A stretch of 62,384 bases of DNA from a virus. Location: IMG/VR virus record IMGVR_UViG_3300028194_000282, positions 1 to 62,384 of that record. One strand, given 5' to 3'. Under the pieces are notes generated by a model. That model did not search any database. It was not told where the DNA came from and was given only the letters and a program-made list of their open reading frames with translations. This document shows, piece by piece, positions 47,650-56,900 of the stretch. The position numbers and the translations under genes were made by a program. Position 1 is the first letter of the stretch. The number at the start of each line of letters is the position of its first letter.

Positions 47650-50067
47650 ATGACACAATCATCATCACAACAAGTAACAATCTTCAAAAACATTAAATCG
47701 ACAGACACACCTTTTGTAAGACCAATCGAAGATATACTAGAAAGAATTCAAGATGGGTCTACTAAGAATTTAGTAAAGAGTATCAGACAAACAAAAGATA
47801 AGTCTGAAAGAAATGAATTAAAGAAAAGACTACCGGCTATTTGTTTCTCCGGTGTATTCAATAAACGAAACGATGCAGGACTAAAAGAACATTCAGGTTT
47901 AATCTGTTTGGACTTTGATGGATATCAAAAGAAAAAAACATTATTAGAACATAAAGAGAAGCTAACCAAAGACCAATATGTTTTTGCAGTTTTCATTTCA
48001 CCGTCAGGCAACGGACTAAAAGTTTTAATTCAAGTACCGGCATTACCCGATAACCATATAAATTATTTTAACTCACTAGAAAAATACTTTGACTCTCCAT
48101 ATTTTGATAAGATGTGTAAGAACGTAAGTCGTGTGTGCTATGAATCTTACGACCCTCTACTGCATTATAATAAGAATTCAATGGTATGGGATACAATTGC
48201 AGAGCCGGACTACGAGGAGAGAGATAAAGACAGAGACCCTCCAAGTATACCAATTAGTGATGAGAATAAAATTGTAGAGATACTTATCAAGTGGTGGACT
48301 AAGAATCATCCAATGGTTGAAGGACAAAGAAACCAAAGTGTATTTGTATTGGCAATGGCATTAAATGATTACGGAATCAATAAATCTTTAACGGGTTATG
48401 TTCTGAATCAATATGCAACTAAAGGCTTTTCCTTAGCAGAAATATCAAGAACCATAGACAGTGCATACAGTCATACGGCTAATTTTGGAACAAAGTATTA
48501 TGAAGATGAAGAAAAACTTCAAAGAATAAAAGATAAATTTCGTCAAGGTGTATCTAAAAAAGAGATACGCAGCCAACTCAGTGACTCCGGTGTAGACAAT
48601 GAATCAATAGACATCATTGTAAATAAAATAGAGAAGGAGCAATCTAAAAAAACATTTTGGGAGAAGAATGAAAAAGGTACAATAAAAATAGTTCATTATT
48701 CTTTTAAGAAATTTCTTGAGGACAATGGTTTCTATAAGTATTGTCCCGAAGGTAGTAAGAATTATGTTTTTGTAAAGGTTACCAATAACTTAATAGACCA
48801 CACTTCTGAGAAAGAAATAAAAGATTTTATATTAAACTATCTAATTGACTTAGATGATATTAGTGTATACAATTACTTCGCAGACCAAGTAAGATTTTTT
48901 AGAGAAGAATTCTTAACTCTATTATCTACCATAGACATCTATTTTATTGCTGACACTAAAGATAGTGCCTATTTATATTACCAAAATTGTGCCGTTAAAA
49001 TATCTAAAGGAAACATTGAGCCAATAGATTACCTAGATTTAGGAGGTTACGTTTGGAAAGACCACATCATACCACGAAAGTTTAAGATATGCGATATGCA
49101 TAAATGTGATTACTCAGTATTCATAGGAAACATTTGTGGCAACAATGCAGATAGAATTAAAACGATGCAAAGTACAATTGGTTTTATGATGCACGGATAC
49201 AAGAATCTAAGCTACTGCCCGGCAGTAATACTTAATGATGAGGTTATATCAGACAACCCTGAAGGAGGCACGGGTAAAGGACTATTTATGAATGCACTTA
49301 ATCAAATGAAAAAATTAGTCGTCATAGATGGTAAGGCATTCGCTTTTGAAAAATCATTTCCATATCAGTTAGTTTCAGCAGACACGCAAATACTTTGCTT
49401 TGATGATGTAAAAAAGCATTTTGATTTTGAAAGATTATTTAGTGTTGTAACAGAAGGTCTAACTTTAGAAAAGAAAAACAAGGATGCAATCAAGATACCA
49501 TTTAGTAAGTCTCCTAAAATTGCAATTACAACTAACTATGCTATAAAGGGAACGGGTAATTCTTTTGTTAGAAGGAAATGGGAGATTGAACTTCATCAAC
49601 ATTATAATAAAAACTTCACTCCATTAGATGAATTTGGGAAACACTTCTTTGCTGATTGGAATGAAGATGAATGGTGTTTGTTTGATAACTATATGACTTC
49701 CTGTCTACAGGACTTCCTGTCTACAGGATTAGTCAAAAGTAAATTTGTTAACTTACAGATTAGACAACTGTCTGCAGAAACTTCACACGATTTTATAGAA
49801 TGGTGTGGTTTAATAGCAGGACATCAGAAAAATGATAAGCTAGACTTTAATGCTAGAATAGTAATGCAGGACTTATACTTTGATTTCATTGGAGAGTACC
49901 CGGACTATGCACCAAAAGCAAAGATGACTATAAGCAGAACAAGGTTTTATAGATGGCTTATTGCATACGGAAACTTTGTAAGCAGCGATGTAGATGAAGG
50001 AAGAGATATGTTAGGTAGATGGTTTAGTATGTCAAAACCAAAGAACCAAACTGAGATAGATATATGA
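47650..50067 (+). CDS. Primase/SF3 helicase (VirE/BT4734-type N-terminus), 805 aa
   Basis: Domain order: a BT4734/VirE-like primase domain in the first ~190 residues (GVFNKRNDAGLKEHSGLICL, DFDGYQKKK, FISPSGNGLKVLIQVPA); a PriCT-like linker about 200-290; and an SF3-type helicase core with Walker A GGTGKG near 539, Walker B ILCFDDV near 580 and sensor ITTNY. A helical C-terminal domain (SRTRFYRWLIAYGNFVSSD) follows. It probably unwinds and primes the phage origin. It carries a 16-bp tandem duplication at 49696-49727. Confidence 0.8.
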   Translation: MTQSSSQQVTIFKNIKSTDTPFVRPIEDILERIQDGSTKNLVKSIRQTKDKSERNELKKRLPAICFSGVFNKRNDAGLKEHSGLICLDFDGYQKKKTLLEHKEKLTKDQYVFAVFISPSGNGLKVLIQVPALPDNHINYFNSLEKYFDSPYFDKMCKNVSRVCYESYDPLLHYNKNSMVWDTIAEPDYEERDKDRDPPSIPISDENKIVEILIKWWTKNHPMVEGQRNQSVFVLAMALNDYGINKSLTGYVLNQYATKGFSLAEISRTIDSAYSHTANFGTKYYEDEEKLQRIKDKFRQGVSKKEIRSQLSDSGVDNESIDIIVNKIEKEQSKKTFWEKNEKGTIKIVHYSFKKFLEDNGFYKYCPEGSKNYVFVKVTNNLIDHTSEKEIKDFILNYLIDLDDISVYNYFADQVRFFREEFLTLLSTIDIYFIADTKDSAYLYYQNCAVKISKGNIEPIDYLDLGGYVWKDHIIPRKFKICDMHKCDYSVFIGNICGNNADRIKTMQSTIGFMMHGYKNLSYCPAVILNDEVISDNPEGGTGKGLFMNALNQMKKLVVIDGKAFAFEKSFPYQLVSADTQILCFDDVKKHFDFERLFSVVTEGLTLEKKNKDAIKIPFSKSPKIAITTNYAIKGTGNSFVRRKWEIELHQHYNKNFTPLDEFGKHFFADWNEDEWCLFDNYMTSCLQDFLSTGLVKSKFVNLQIRQLSAETSHDFIEWCGLIAGHQKNDKLDFNARIVMQDLYFDFIGEYPDYAPKAKMTISRTRFYRWLIAYGNFVSSDVDEGRDMLGRWFSMSKPKNQTEIDI
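49696..49727 (+). repeat. Tandem duplication 2 x 16 bp in the helicase gene
   Basis: Two adjacent copies of ACTTCCTGTCTACAGG. Each has the dyad CCTGT-CT-ACAGG. Because 16 is not a multiple of three, the copies are read in different frames (TSCLQ then DFLSTG). Confidence 0.9.
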
Positions 50068-50303
50068 GAGAAGAAGAAAGGGTAGTAATGGCATTCGAGA
50101 ACTCATACCGAGTTATTATACTTAACTACGATTGGGAAGACATTATGTTAACTGACTATCCTTTCTTTGCTCATAATCCATCACGGAGATTACCAAAAAT
50201 AAAAGACATAAAAAACTTAATGAATTATTACTCAGACATCAGAGACTTCAAGAAATGCATAGCGATAAAGAAATACGTCAAGGAAAAACAGATTACGTTG
50301 TAG
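50064..50303 (+). CDS. Hypothetical protein, 79 aa
   Basis: MREEERVVMAFENSYRVIIL then WEDIMLTDYPFFAHNPSRRL. The start overlaps the helicase stop (ATGA) and the end overlaps the SF2 helicase by 49 bp. Function unknown. Confidence 0.5.
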   Translation: MREEERVVMAFENSYRVIILNYDWEDIMLTDYPFFAHNPSRRLPKIKDIKNLMNYYSDIRDFKKCIAIKKYVKEKQITL

Positions 50304-51748
50304 AAAGAAACCTAGGTTATTCCAACGAGATGATGTATAACCAATGCTTACTGTTTTATAATATAATATTTAAAACAAAAAAAGTAAAAGTAGGCAGAGG
50401 AAAAAACGCAAAATTTATAGAAGAAAGAGCGTACACTCCCGAAACAAGTGTAGACAGAAGAGCAACTGATAGTTTAAACTATTATAAAAATAAAATGAAA
50501 ACCAAAAGTAAAATTAAATACAGAGATTATCAAAACAAAATTATTATAAAAGGAGCCGAGATACTTTTAATCCATAACTTTCTTTACCTAACAATGGAGG
50601 TAAGGACAGGCAAGACATTGACAAGTATGGGCATAGCAAAGCTGATGAATAAGAAAAATGTTTTGTTTGTTACAAAGAAAAAAGCAATTAGCAGCATAGA
50701 AAATGATTACGAATCACTAGACCCTGACTATGACTTAACAACAATAAACTACGAATCATTACACAAATTACCCAAGCCGGGTAATTATGATTTAGTAATT
50801 TTAGATGAAGCACATTGTATGGGTGCATTTCCTAAGCCAAGCAAGAGAGCCAAACAAATATTCTCTTTGATTAAATCTAATGTGTGTAGCGTTATATTAT
50901 TATCAGGCACACCAACTCCCGAATCTTACAGTCAAATGTATCATCAAGTCTATGGCATAGGCAACAATCCATTTAATGAGCACGTTAATTTTTATAAGTT
51001 CTCTAAAAAATACGTCAATGTAAAGCAAAGAAAAATAAATGGTTTGTTTATTAATGATTACCACGATGGACTACAAACTATTATAGATGCAATGAAACCA
51101 TATACAATTGCTTATTCACAAAAAGAAGCAGGCTTTAAGGTTGATACGAAAGAACATACGCTATATGTAAAGATGAAACCAATCACATATCAGATTGCTA
51201 ATAAACTAAAGAAACAATTAGTAGTAGAAGGAAACGAAGAAACCATACTTGGTGATACACCGGTGAAGTTAATGATGAAGCTTCATCAAATATATTCAGG
51301 CACTGTTAAGTTTGAATCAGGCAAGTCAACTATATTAGATTTATCCAAAGCACAATTTATACACGACAATTTTGCAGACGTAAAAATTGGAATCTTCTAT
51401 AAGTTTAAAGAAGAACTTAACGCATTGATGCAGGTCTATGGAAAATCAAACCTTACTACAGAACTTAGTGTCTTTGAAGACACAGATAAATCAATAGCTT
51501 TGCAAATAGTTTCAGGTAGAGAAGGTATTAGTTTAAGGCAAGCAAAAGCTTTAGTCTATTACAACATAGACTTTAGTGCCACAAGTTATTGGCAATCAAG
51601 AGATAGGATGACAACTAAAGAAAGATTGAACTCAGACATCTATTGGTTGTTCTCCGAAGGAGGAATAGAAGACACAATTTATAAAGCAGTTAGCAAGAAG
51701 AAAGATTACACCGTAAATCATTTCAAAAAGGATTTGTTATCTTTGTGA
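50255..51748 (+). CDS. SF2 (SNF2/DEAD-like) helicase, 497 aa
   Basis: Helicase motifs: Q-like YRDYQNK near residue 88, motif I MEVRTGKTLTSMG near 113, motif II VILDEAHCMG near 182, motif III LLSGTPTPE near 217, and motif VI YWQSRDRMTTKER near 446. The C-terminal half is a RecA-like domain. The type is common in Bacteroidota phages as a DNA-remodelling helicase. Palindrome copy 9 encodes V-F-E-D-T. A promoter box lies in its last codons for the next gene. Confidence 0.8.
   Translation: MHSDKEIRQGKTDYVVERNLGYSNEMMYNQCLLFYNIIFKTKKVKVGRGKNAKFIEERAYTPETSVDRRATDSLNYYKNKMKTKSKIKYRDYQNKIIIKGAEILLIHNFLYLTMEVRTGKTLTSMGIAKLMNKKNVLFVTKKKAISSIENDYESLDPDYDLTTINYESLHKLPKPGNYDLVILDEAHCMGAFPKPSKRAKQIFSLIKSNVCSVILLSGTPTPESYSQMYHQVYGIGNNPFNEHVNFYKFSKKYVNVKQRKINGLFINDYHDGLQTIIDAMKPYTIAYSQKEAGFKVDTKEHTLYVKMKPITYQIANKLKKQLVVEGNEETILGDTPVKLMMKLHQIYSGTVKFESGKSTILDLSKAQFIHDNFADVKIGIFYKFKEELNALMQVYGKSNLTTELSVFEDTDKSIALQIVSGREGISLRQAKALVYYNIDFSATSYWQSRDRMTTKERLNSDIYWLFSEGGIEDTIYKAVSKKKDYTVNHFKKDLLSL
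51468..51483. repeat. 16-bp palindrome, copy 9 (inside SF2 helicase)
   Basis: GTGTCTTTGAAGACAC, encoding V-F-E-D-T: a third reading frame. Confidence 0.95.
51738..51745 (+). promoter_or_regulatory. Possible -7 box TATCTTTG
   Basis: Lies at the end of the SF2 helicase coding region, 4 nt before the next ATG; would give an almost leaderless transcript. Weak. Confidence 0.35.
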
Positions 51749-51749
51749 T

Positions 51750-51941
51750 ATGAGGTTTCTAAAGTTTTTTTTGATTTGGGTGAGCCAAAATTTAGCTATA
51801 CCTTTTTGGGTTGTTGGTCATATTCATTTATCTATACACGACTTACACGACATAGTAGAAGTAGTATCATCCCTTAGTATGAATATTATTGTACTCATAG
51901 GATTTCTTTATGATTACGAACAACAAAAAATTGATGACTGA
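51750..51941 (+). CDS. Small membrane protein, 63 aa
   Basis: Hydrophobic segments MRFLKFFLIWVSQNLAIPFW and SSLSMNIIVLIGFLYDYEQQ with a His-rich centre (GHIHLSIHDLHDIVE). One or two membrane passes. Overlaps the nuclease gene by 8 bp. Function unknown. Confidence 0.5.
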   Translation: MRFLKFFLIWVSQNLAIPFWVVGHIHLSIHDLHDIVEVVSSLSMNIIVLIGFLYDYEQQKIDD

Positions 51942-52173
51942 ACAACAGATACAATCAAAAAGAATAAAACAATTAGAAGCAGAAGGTTACTATGTCTTGA
52001 AGTTAGTTAAAACAAATAAGAATGGAATCCCTGATGTGCTAGCTATACCACCTAACAGTGAGGTTATATTTAGCGAAATAAAAACTCCTAAAGGAAAGGT
52101 ATCTAAATTGCAAGAATATAGATTAAAAGAATTAAAAGAATATGGATTTAGAACTGAAGTATTTAGAGGATAA
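51934..52173 (+). CDS. VRR-NUC-type nuclease, 79 aa
   Basis: The start at 51934 (MTEQQIQSKRIKQLEAEGYY) fits the family length. The core NGIPDVLAIPPNSEVIFSEI then KTPKGKVSKLQEYRLKELKE matches the VRR-NUC pattern (G-x-PD, then E-x-K, and S-x-LQ-x-x-R-x-x-E-L-x-x-x-G). It could resolve branched recombination intermediates. Confidence 0.75.
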   Translation: MTEQQIQSKRIKQLEAEGYYVLKLVKTNKNGIPDVLAIPPNSEVIFSEIKTPKGKVSKLQEYRLKELKEYGFRTEVFRG

Positions 52174-52564
52174 TACTCTATATGAAATAGATGATTGGTT
52201 TTTTTCTCAACTGCGTAACTTTAGTGTTAGTGAAGCAGAAGTAATAATAGGTCAGATACTTGCAGTGCTTAACAGATTACCTTGTAGAGACGGATGGTCT
52301 CAAACAGTTTACGGGGTTGTGTCCCAAAAGAATCCAACATTTTTTATGATTGAGTTTCTAAAACAAACAATGGATATTCCTATATTAGTAGACATAGAAG
52401 AAATAGATGTAGATGAATACTTAGATGCAATAAATCAAAATAAATCAATTAAATCTTACTTAAATGGACAAACGATTACAGAACTTATACTTGAAAGAGG
52501 AGGAATTTCTCCACCTAAGAGAGATAATAAAGAGTCAAACAGGGGTAGAAGTACGGAACAATAA
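52142..52564 (+). CDS. Hypothetical acidic protein, 140 aa
   Basis: MDLELKYLEDNTLYEIDDWF then SVSEAEVIIGQILAVLNRLP and an acidic block (VDIEEIDVDEYLDAINQNKS). Overlaps both neighbours (32 and 101 bp). Family not recognised. Confidence 0.5.
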   Translation: MDLELKYLEDNTLYEIDDWFFSQLRNFSVSEAEVIIGQILAVLNRLPCRDGWSQTVYGVVSQKNPTFFMIEFLKQTMDIPILVDIEEIDVDEYLDAINQNKSIKSYLNGQTITELILERGGISPPKRDNKESNRGRSTEQ

Positions 52565-53015
52565 GAACAGAATGCAACAAGTTGTTGATTCTAAAATGAT
52601 ATTCGCAAATCTTTTACAACAAAAAGGATACGGCTGCAGTGTTATTGCTAAGTATATGGGAATGAACCACGCAAGTATATTACACTACTTTAAAAAGTTT
52701 CCTTGGTACTTAAAAACTGAAGCAGGATTAAGAAATAATTATGAAAGAATCAGGTCAGAATATTTTAGTGAATACGACCCTGTTTATTATTTGTCGGAAA
52801 ATGAACTAAAAAAAGAATTGTTTTCTTTGAGATTTGATAATAAAAAACTATCTTCACAACTGAGTAAAGTCGAAGACCAACTTGCCAATGTCACTAGAAG
52901 AGAGGATAGACTAGGGGAAATTTTCCAACTCATAACAGAAAGAACAAGACCAAATACAGAACCCAAAATACTCAGTAAGCTGAGAAGATTTTACAATGGT
53001 GTATACGATAACTGA
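52464..53015 (+). CDS. Second DnaA domain IV-like DNA-binding protein, 183 aa
   Basis: VRNNKNRMQQVVDSKMIFAN, then LLQQKGYGCSVIAKYMGMNH and ASILHYFKKF, reproduce the DnaA C-terminal pattern ('..r.R..vv.aR..f..llr..g.s...Ia..lg.dHatvl.y.k'). A long coiled coil follows (about 105-150). It might be an origin-binding or partner-loading protein. The long overlap with the previous gene leaves the start uncertain. Confidence 0.65.
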   Translation: MDKRLQNLYLKEEEFLHLREIIKSQTGVEVRNNKNRMQQVVDSKMIFANLLQQKGYGCSVIAKYMGMNHASILHYFKKFPWYLKTEAGLRNNYERIRSEYFSEYDPVYYLSENELKKELFSLRFDNKKLSSQLSKVEDQLANVTRREDRLGEIFQLITERTRPNTEPKILSKLRRFYNGVYDN

Positions 53016-53250
53016 TATAGATAAAGTTTTAGGATATAAAACTTGGTCCAATAAAAAAAAGCAAGATGAACTGCTTCGTATGGATTGTAATATGTATTGT
53101 AATATTGGAATAGACAGTACTAAGGCAGAGAAATTAGAAGTAAGAAAAGTTTCACGAAGAATATACACTGCTATTAAAACTATAGATAAAAATATGGGGG
53201 TACTCTTTCTTCAAACAATGGACTTAGATAAACCAAAGGGACCACTATAA
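52996..53250 (+). CDS. Hypothetical protein, 84 aa
   Basis: MVYTITDIDKVLGYKTWSNK, then KKKQDELLRMDCNMYCNIGI. The N-terminus might be a small winged or MerR-like helix; too little for a call. Overlaps the DnaA-like gene by 20 bp. Confidence 0.45.
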   Translation: MVYTITDIDKVLGYKTWSNKKKQDELLRMDCNMYCNIGIDSTKAEKLEVRKVSRRIYTAIKTIDKNMGVLFLQTMDLDKPKGPL

Positions 53251-53254
53251 AAAA

Positions 53255-53446
53255 ATGGAAGACACATCAGCGTATGATAAAGAGCGAATAACTCACATCA
53301 ACTACCTGATGGATAGCATTCACGACTCCTCCGATATCATCTATGAATCACTTGTAGATAGAGATTTCCCAACACTTAAAACAGAAATTAATTCTCTTCA
53401 GTCAATTTTAAAAGAGATATCAAACTCCATAGAGGATGATATATGA
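53255..53446 (+). CDS. Acidic helical protein, 63 aa
   Basis: MEDTSAYDKERITHINYLMD then EINSLQSILKEISNSIEDDI. Two helices, acidic; overlaps the next gene by 11 bp. Function unknown. Confidence 0.5.
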   Translation: MEDTSAYDKERITHINYLMDSIHDSSDIIYESLVDRDFPTLKTEINSLQSILKEISNSIEDDI

Positions 53447-53876
53447 GTATACTGAATTTCGCTCTGAGCAACAACTATTTGATTTTATTAAAAAGTTTTT
53501 TATAGAAGACCTAGAGTCATCCGAAAACCCTACGTCTAGGTATGATTGTTATTCACCTAAGTTTAAAAGTCATATAGAATTAAAGTGCAGACGTAAGCAT
53601 TACCAAAATCTTATTATTGAAAAAAGTAAGTACGATGCGATGATGAAGCGTTGTGAAAAAGATAACACAATACCAATATATATAAACTCTACACCTGAAG
53701 GAGTATGGGGGTTTTATTTAACAGGATTAAATCTTGAATGGGAAGAGCGTAGTTTGCCAAAGCAAACAGACTTTTCTAAAAAACATCACGTTAAGAAGAT
53801 AGTATCTTATCTTGATGTAGACAAAGGGAAAGATTTACTTTCTCTTCTTTCTCTTCTTCCTCCTACTCTTGGATAG
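53436..53876 (+). CDS. Putative PD-(D/E)XK nuclease-like protein, 146 aa
   Basis: The segment SRYDCYSPKFKSHIELKCRR then KHYQNLIIEKSKYDAMMKRC shows a D-(x)n-E-x-K core (YDCYS...IELKCR) with IEKSKYDAM after it, followed by a PIYINSTPEGVWGFYLTGL strand block. It is comparable to small phage restriction-like endonucleases. Catalytic geometry is plausible but unconfirmed. The end overlaps a minus-strand gene by 42 bp, closing the early arm. Confidence 0.55.
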   Translation: MIYEYTEFRSEQQLFDFIKKFFIEDLESSENPTSRYDCYSPKFKSHIELKCRRKHYQNLIIEKSKYDAMMKRCEKDNTIPIYINSTPEGVWGFYLTGLNLEWEERSLPKQTDFSKKHHVKKIVSYLDVDKGKDLLSLLSLLPPTLG

Positions 53877-53987
53877 TTTAGATTTTTTAAATCCATCTGT
53901 TGCGTAGTAGAGTTTTACTTGTGCATCAGTAAACACTCTACCACTTGGACTCACGTTTTTATTTGGACCTACTTTATCGAATGGCAT
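53835..53987 (-). CDS. Tiny basic protein after the giant gene, 50 aa
   Basis: Short frame MPFDKVGPNKNVSPSGRVFT, then DAQVKLYYATDGF and a Lys/Arg tail (LSKSRRKKRKKRK). 11 bp downstream of the giant virion gene. The basic tail may bind DNA or target the virion; the 3' end overlaps the opposite-strand nuclease-like gene. Confidence 0.6.
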   Translation of the reverse strand: MPFDKVGPNKNVSPSGRVFTDAQVKLYYATDGFKKSKLSKSRRKKRKKRK

Positions 53988-53998
53988 AATTTTAATTT

Positions 53999-56900
53999 TT
54001 AATAGTCACTCATTTCATCTTTTAATTCTTTTCTCAAGTCTTTCATTTCTTGTTTGATATCATAAATATCAGAACCTTTTCCGTATATATCTTCATACAA
54101 TTCAGGGTCGATTAGTTTCAAATCAGCCTTACTTGTTTTCTTTTTCTTAGTGGTTGTTTTCTTTTTCTTAGTACCATATCCCGGTCTGTAAGATGGTGTA
54201 ACACCCGTTGCATCATAAATGTTATCATCATCGAAATCACCTCCTAGAATCTTCGCTACACCTATTGGTGAATCTAACTGCATACCGGCAATGATTTCAA
54301 AAATTGGTTGCACAACTGCGAGTATTGAGCCATCTTCTTTCATTTCTTTATATGCCTTGTCTACTTTTCTTACTACAGATGTAAGTGGATTAACACCATC
54401 ACTAATAGGTTTTCTATCTCCGGATATTTTAGCCACTGCACTTTCTATACCTGCTCCTAAAATAGGAACTGAATAAAGAAGGTTCAATCCAAGTGCAGCA
54501 TCTCTTAACGCTCTTAACGCTCTGTCACGCTCATCTCCTTTACCCACAAGTAATGCAGGTGCATAAGACATAGCAGTAAACATTACGTTGGCTACGGCAT
54601 AATTAAGAACAAACTTTCTATAGTCTGATTTTCCTGCTTTACCACTTACTATTGCTGAACCTGCTTGACCTACGTTGTTCATCATAAGAAATAATGAACT
54701 ACCAAACATAGTAAAGAATCTATTAAACACATCTGTTGATTGCTGCATTGGGGATTTTTCAGTTGCTCTTCTAGTTTGTTGAGTTGAGTTAAACTCATTA
54801 AACAATCTTAAAGCTTCTGCTTTACCCATACCATTTGCTATCGCTCTGTTGTATACTGCTTTGTATCCAAGTACACCAAGTATATCTCCTGCTACTGTTG
54901 TAAAACCTTTAACTTTTTCAAAACCTCTAGATAATTTACCTTTTCGACCTTGGTCAGCTTTAAGACTCTTATAAGTTCTACTTCCTGATTCAAGACCAAA
55001 TATATCTCCTGCTAATCCTTTTTTCAAACGAGCATCAAAAGTTGCAGAAATATCTCTAGACTCTTTTATTTCACTAGGTAGTCTTGCTATAACTTTAAAG
55101 TAATCGTAAGCAAAGTTTATTAAATCATATCCCGGAATTTTATTAGGTTGAGGAGTAGCAGAATACTTTTCAAATGCTTGATAAAATGAAGATGCTTGCT
55201 TAACTATCTGCACAGGTTTAAGTGCTAAAGCAAACCCTGTAAACTTGTTTTGTATCCAAGATACAACATCTTGGTCAACACTTGGACCTGAGTCAGGATT
55301 GATTGCATAGTTTAAATTCGATAAGAACAATCCTTTTAAACCCGTTTGTTCTAAAAGTAAATTAATAGATGGGTCTTTTAATACTTGACTCATTTCTTTA
55401 ACACCAACGGCATAAGCTTTGTACTTTTCCATTTGATTAACGTGGTCTTCCATCACCTCGCTAAATGATTGTCCTATTTCTACATCATTTGTTTTATCAA
55501 ATCTTTCTTTAAAAGCAGGTGAGAACTCTGTATCAAAAATGTTTTGGAACTGACCTGCACCAATCATCTCAGCAGTTATCTGTTCTTTGATTGTTCTTGT
55601 TGGGAAATAGTTCTCTACAAACCCAAGACCTATATCATTTACTTGAATGTATACATCATTAGTTTCTTCAAAGTATGAGTTACTTAAAAAGTCTACTGCT
55701 TGGTCTACTAAAGCTACATTATCGGGACCTATAAATGTTTTGATACCTTCGATATCTAACTTCTGTCTTTCTAATTTTTTACCCTGTATTTTATTTTTAG
55801 ATAAAGCATAGAGCCTCATTGCTTGGTCTTTGTTTAATCTTTTGTTAGCAGGTTTCCCGGTCTTGCTATTTATCATAGTAAACTCTTGTGTCTCTGTTCC
55901 TAAAGAATACTTCCAATCAGTCCAATCTTTTTTGTTTGTAGATTGAGCCATTGAATTCATTTTAGATTCAGTCCTTCTAATTCCTTTTAGAGTATTCTCA
56001 TCAAAGTCATTTAGTCTGTCAAAAAATATTCTAGTAAACATACCTCTTGTGTTGCCATCTAGTTTTCTAGCTACAGTTCCAAGGTGTGCAATTTTGTTTT
56101 CCATAAACTTAACTACTCCATTTGATTTTAATTGTTCTCCATCATAGAATGTTTTAAAGAATGTTCTTAAACCACCAAACAAACCGTTCTTCTCAAACCC
56201 TTCTCTTATTTTTTCTTGTCTTGTTTTAACTTGGTTTTTGTTTAACGGATTACCGTCTTCGTCAAACAAGAATTCATAATTGCTTTCAATCTCAGCTTTA
56301 AATTCTTCTTTTATTTCATTAAGAGCCTCTCTTCTTGTGTTCCTACGGTTGTTTAAATTAGCTATAGACTCTGAACTTGTAGCCTTTACATCTACAAATA
56401 AATCTTCTACCTGTTGTAAATCCATATTCAACACATCACCAAAAGTGTCGATAGCTAATTGTCTGTCAAGTAATACTTGTTGTTTAGACGTTAACTTTTT
56501 ACCGGCTTCTTTATCAATTAAAGCTTGTTCGTAAGCTTCAGGGTTGATAGATTCTTGCAAATCAATAATGGCTTGTAAGTCACCTTTCTTAGCTGCATTC
56601 AAAACTTTCTCTACTTGCGTAAAGTAACTTTGTCCCGGTGCATCTAATCCTGCCGACCTTCTTTTACCACTCGCAGTTTTTCTTACTTTAACTTTACTCT
56701 TAACTAGTTTAGCTATTTTATCTATTAATATATTTCGTTGCACTAATCTTTGTGCTTCTACCTGTGTTAACACTTCACTCACTTTACCTACAAAGTTTTT
56801 TGGAGTAGTTGTGTTAATGGTTTTTAATAAACTATTAATAGCCTTGTTGCTATAATTTTTAGAATTAGGTAATAGCTTTCTTATAATTGTTCTCATTCTT

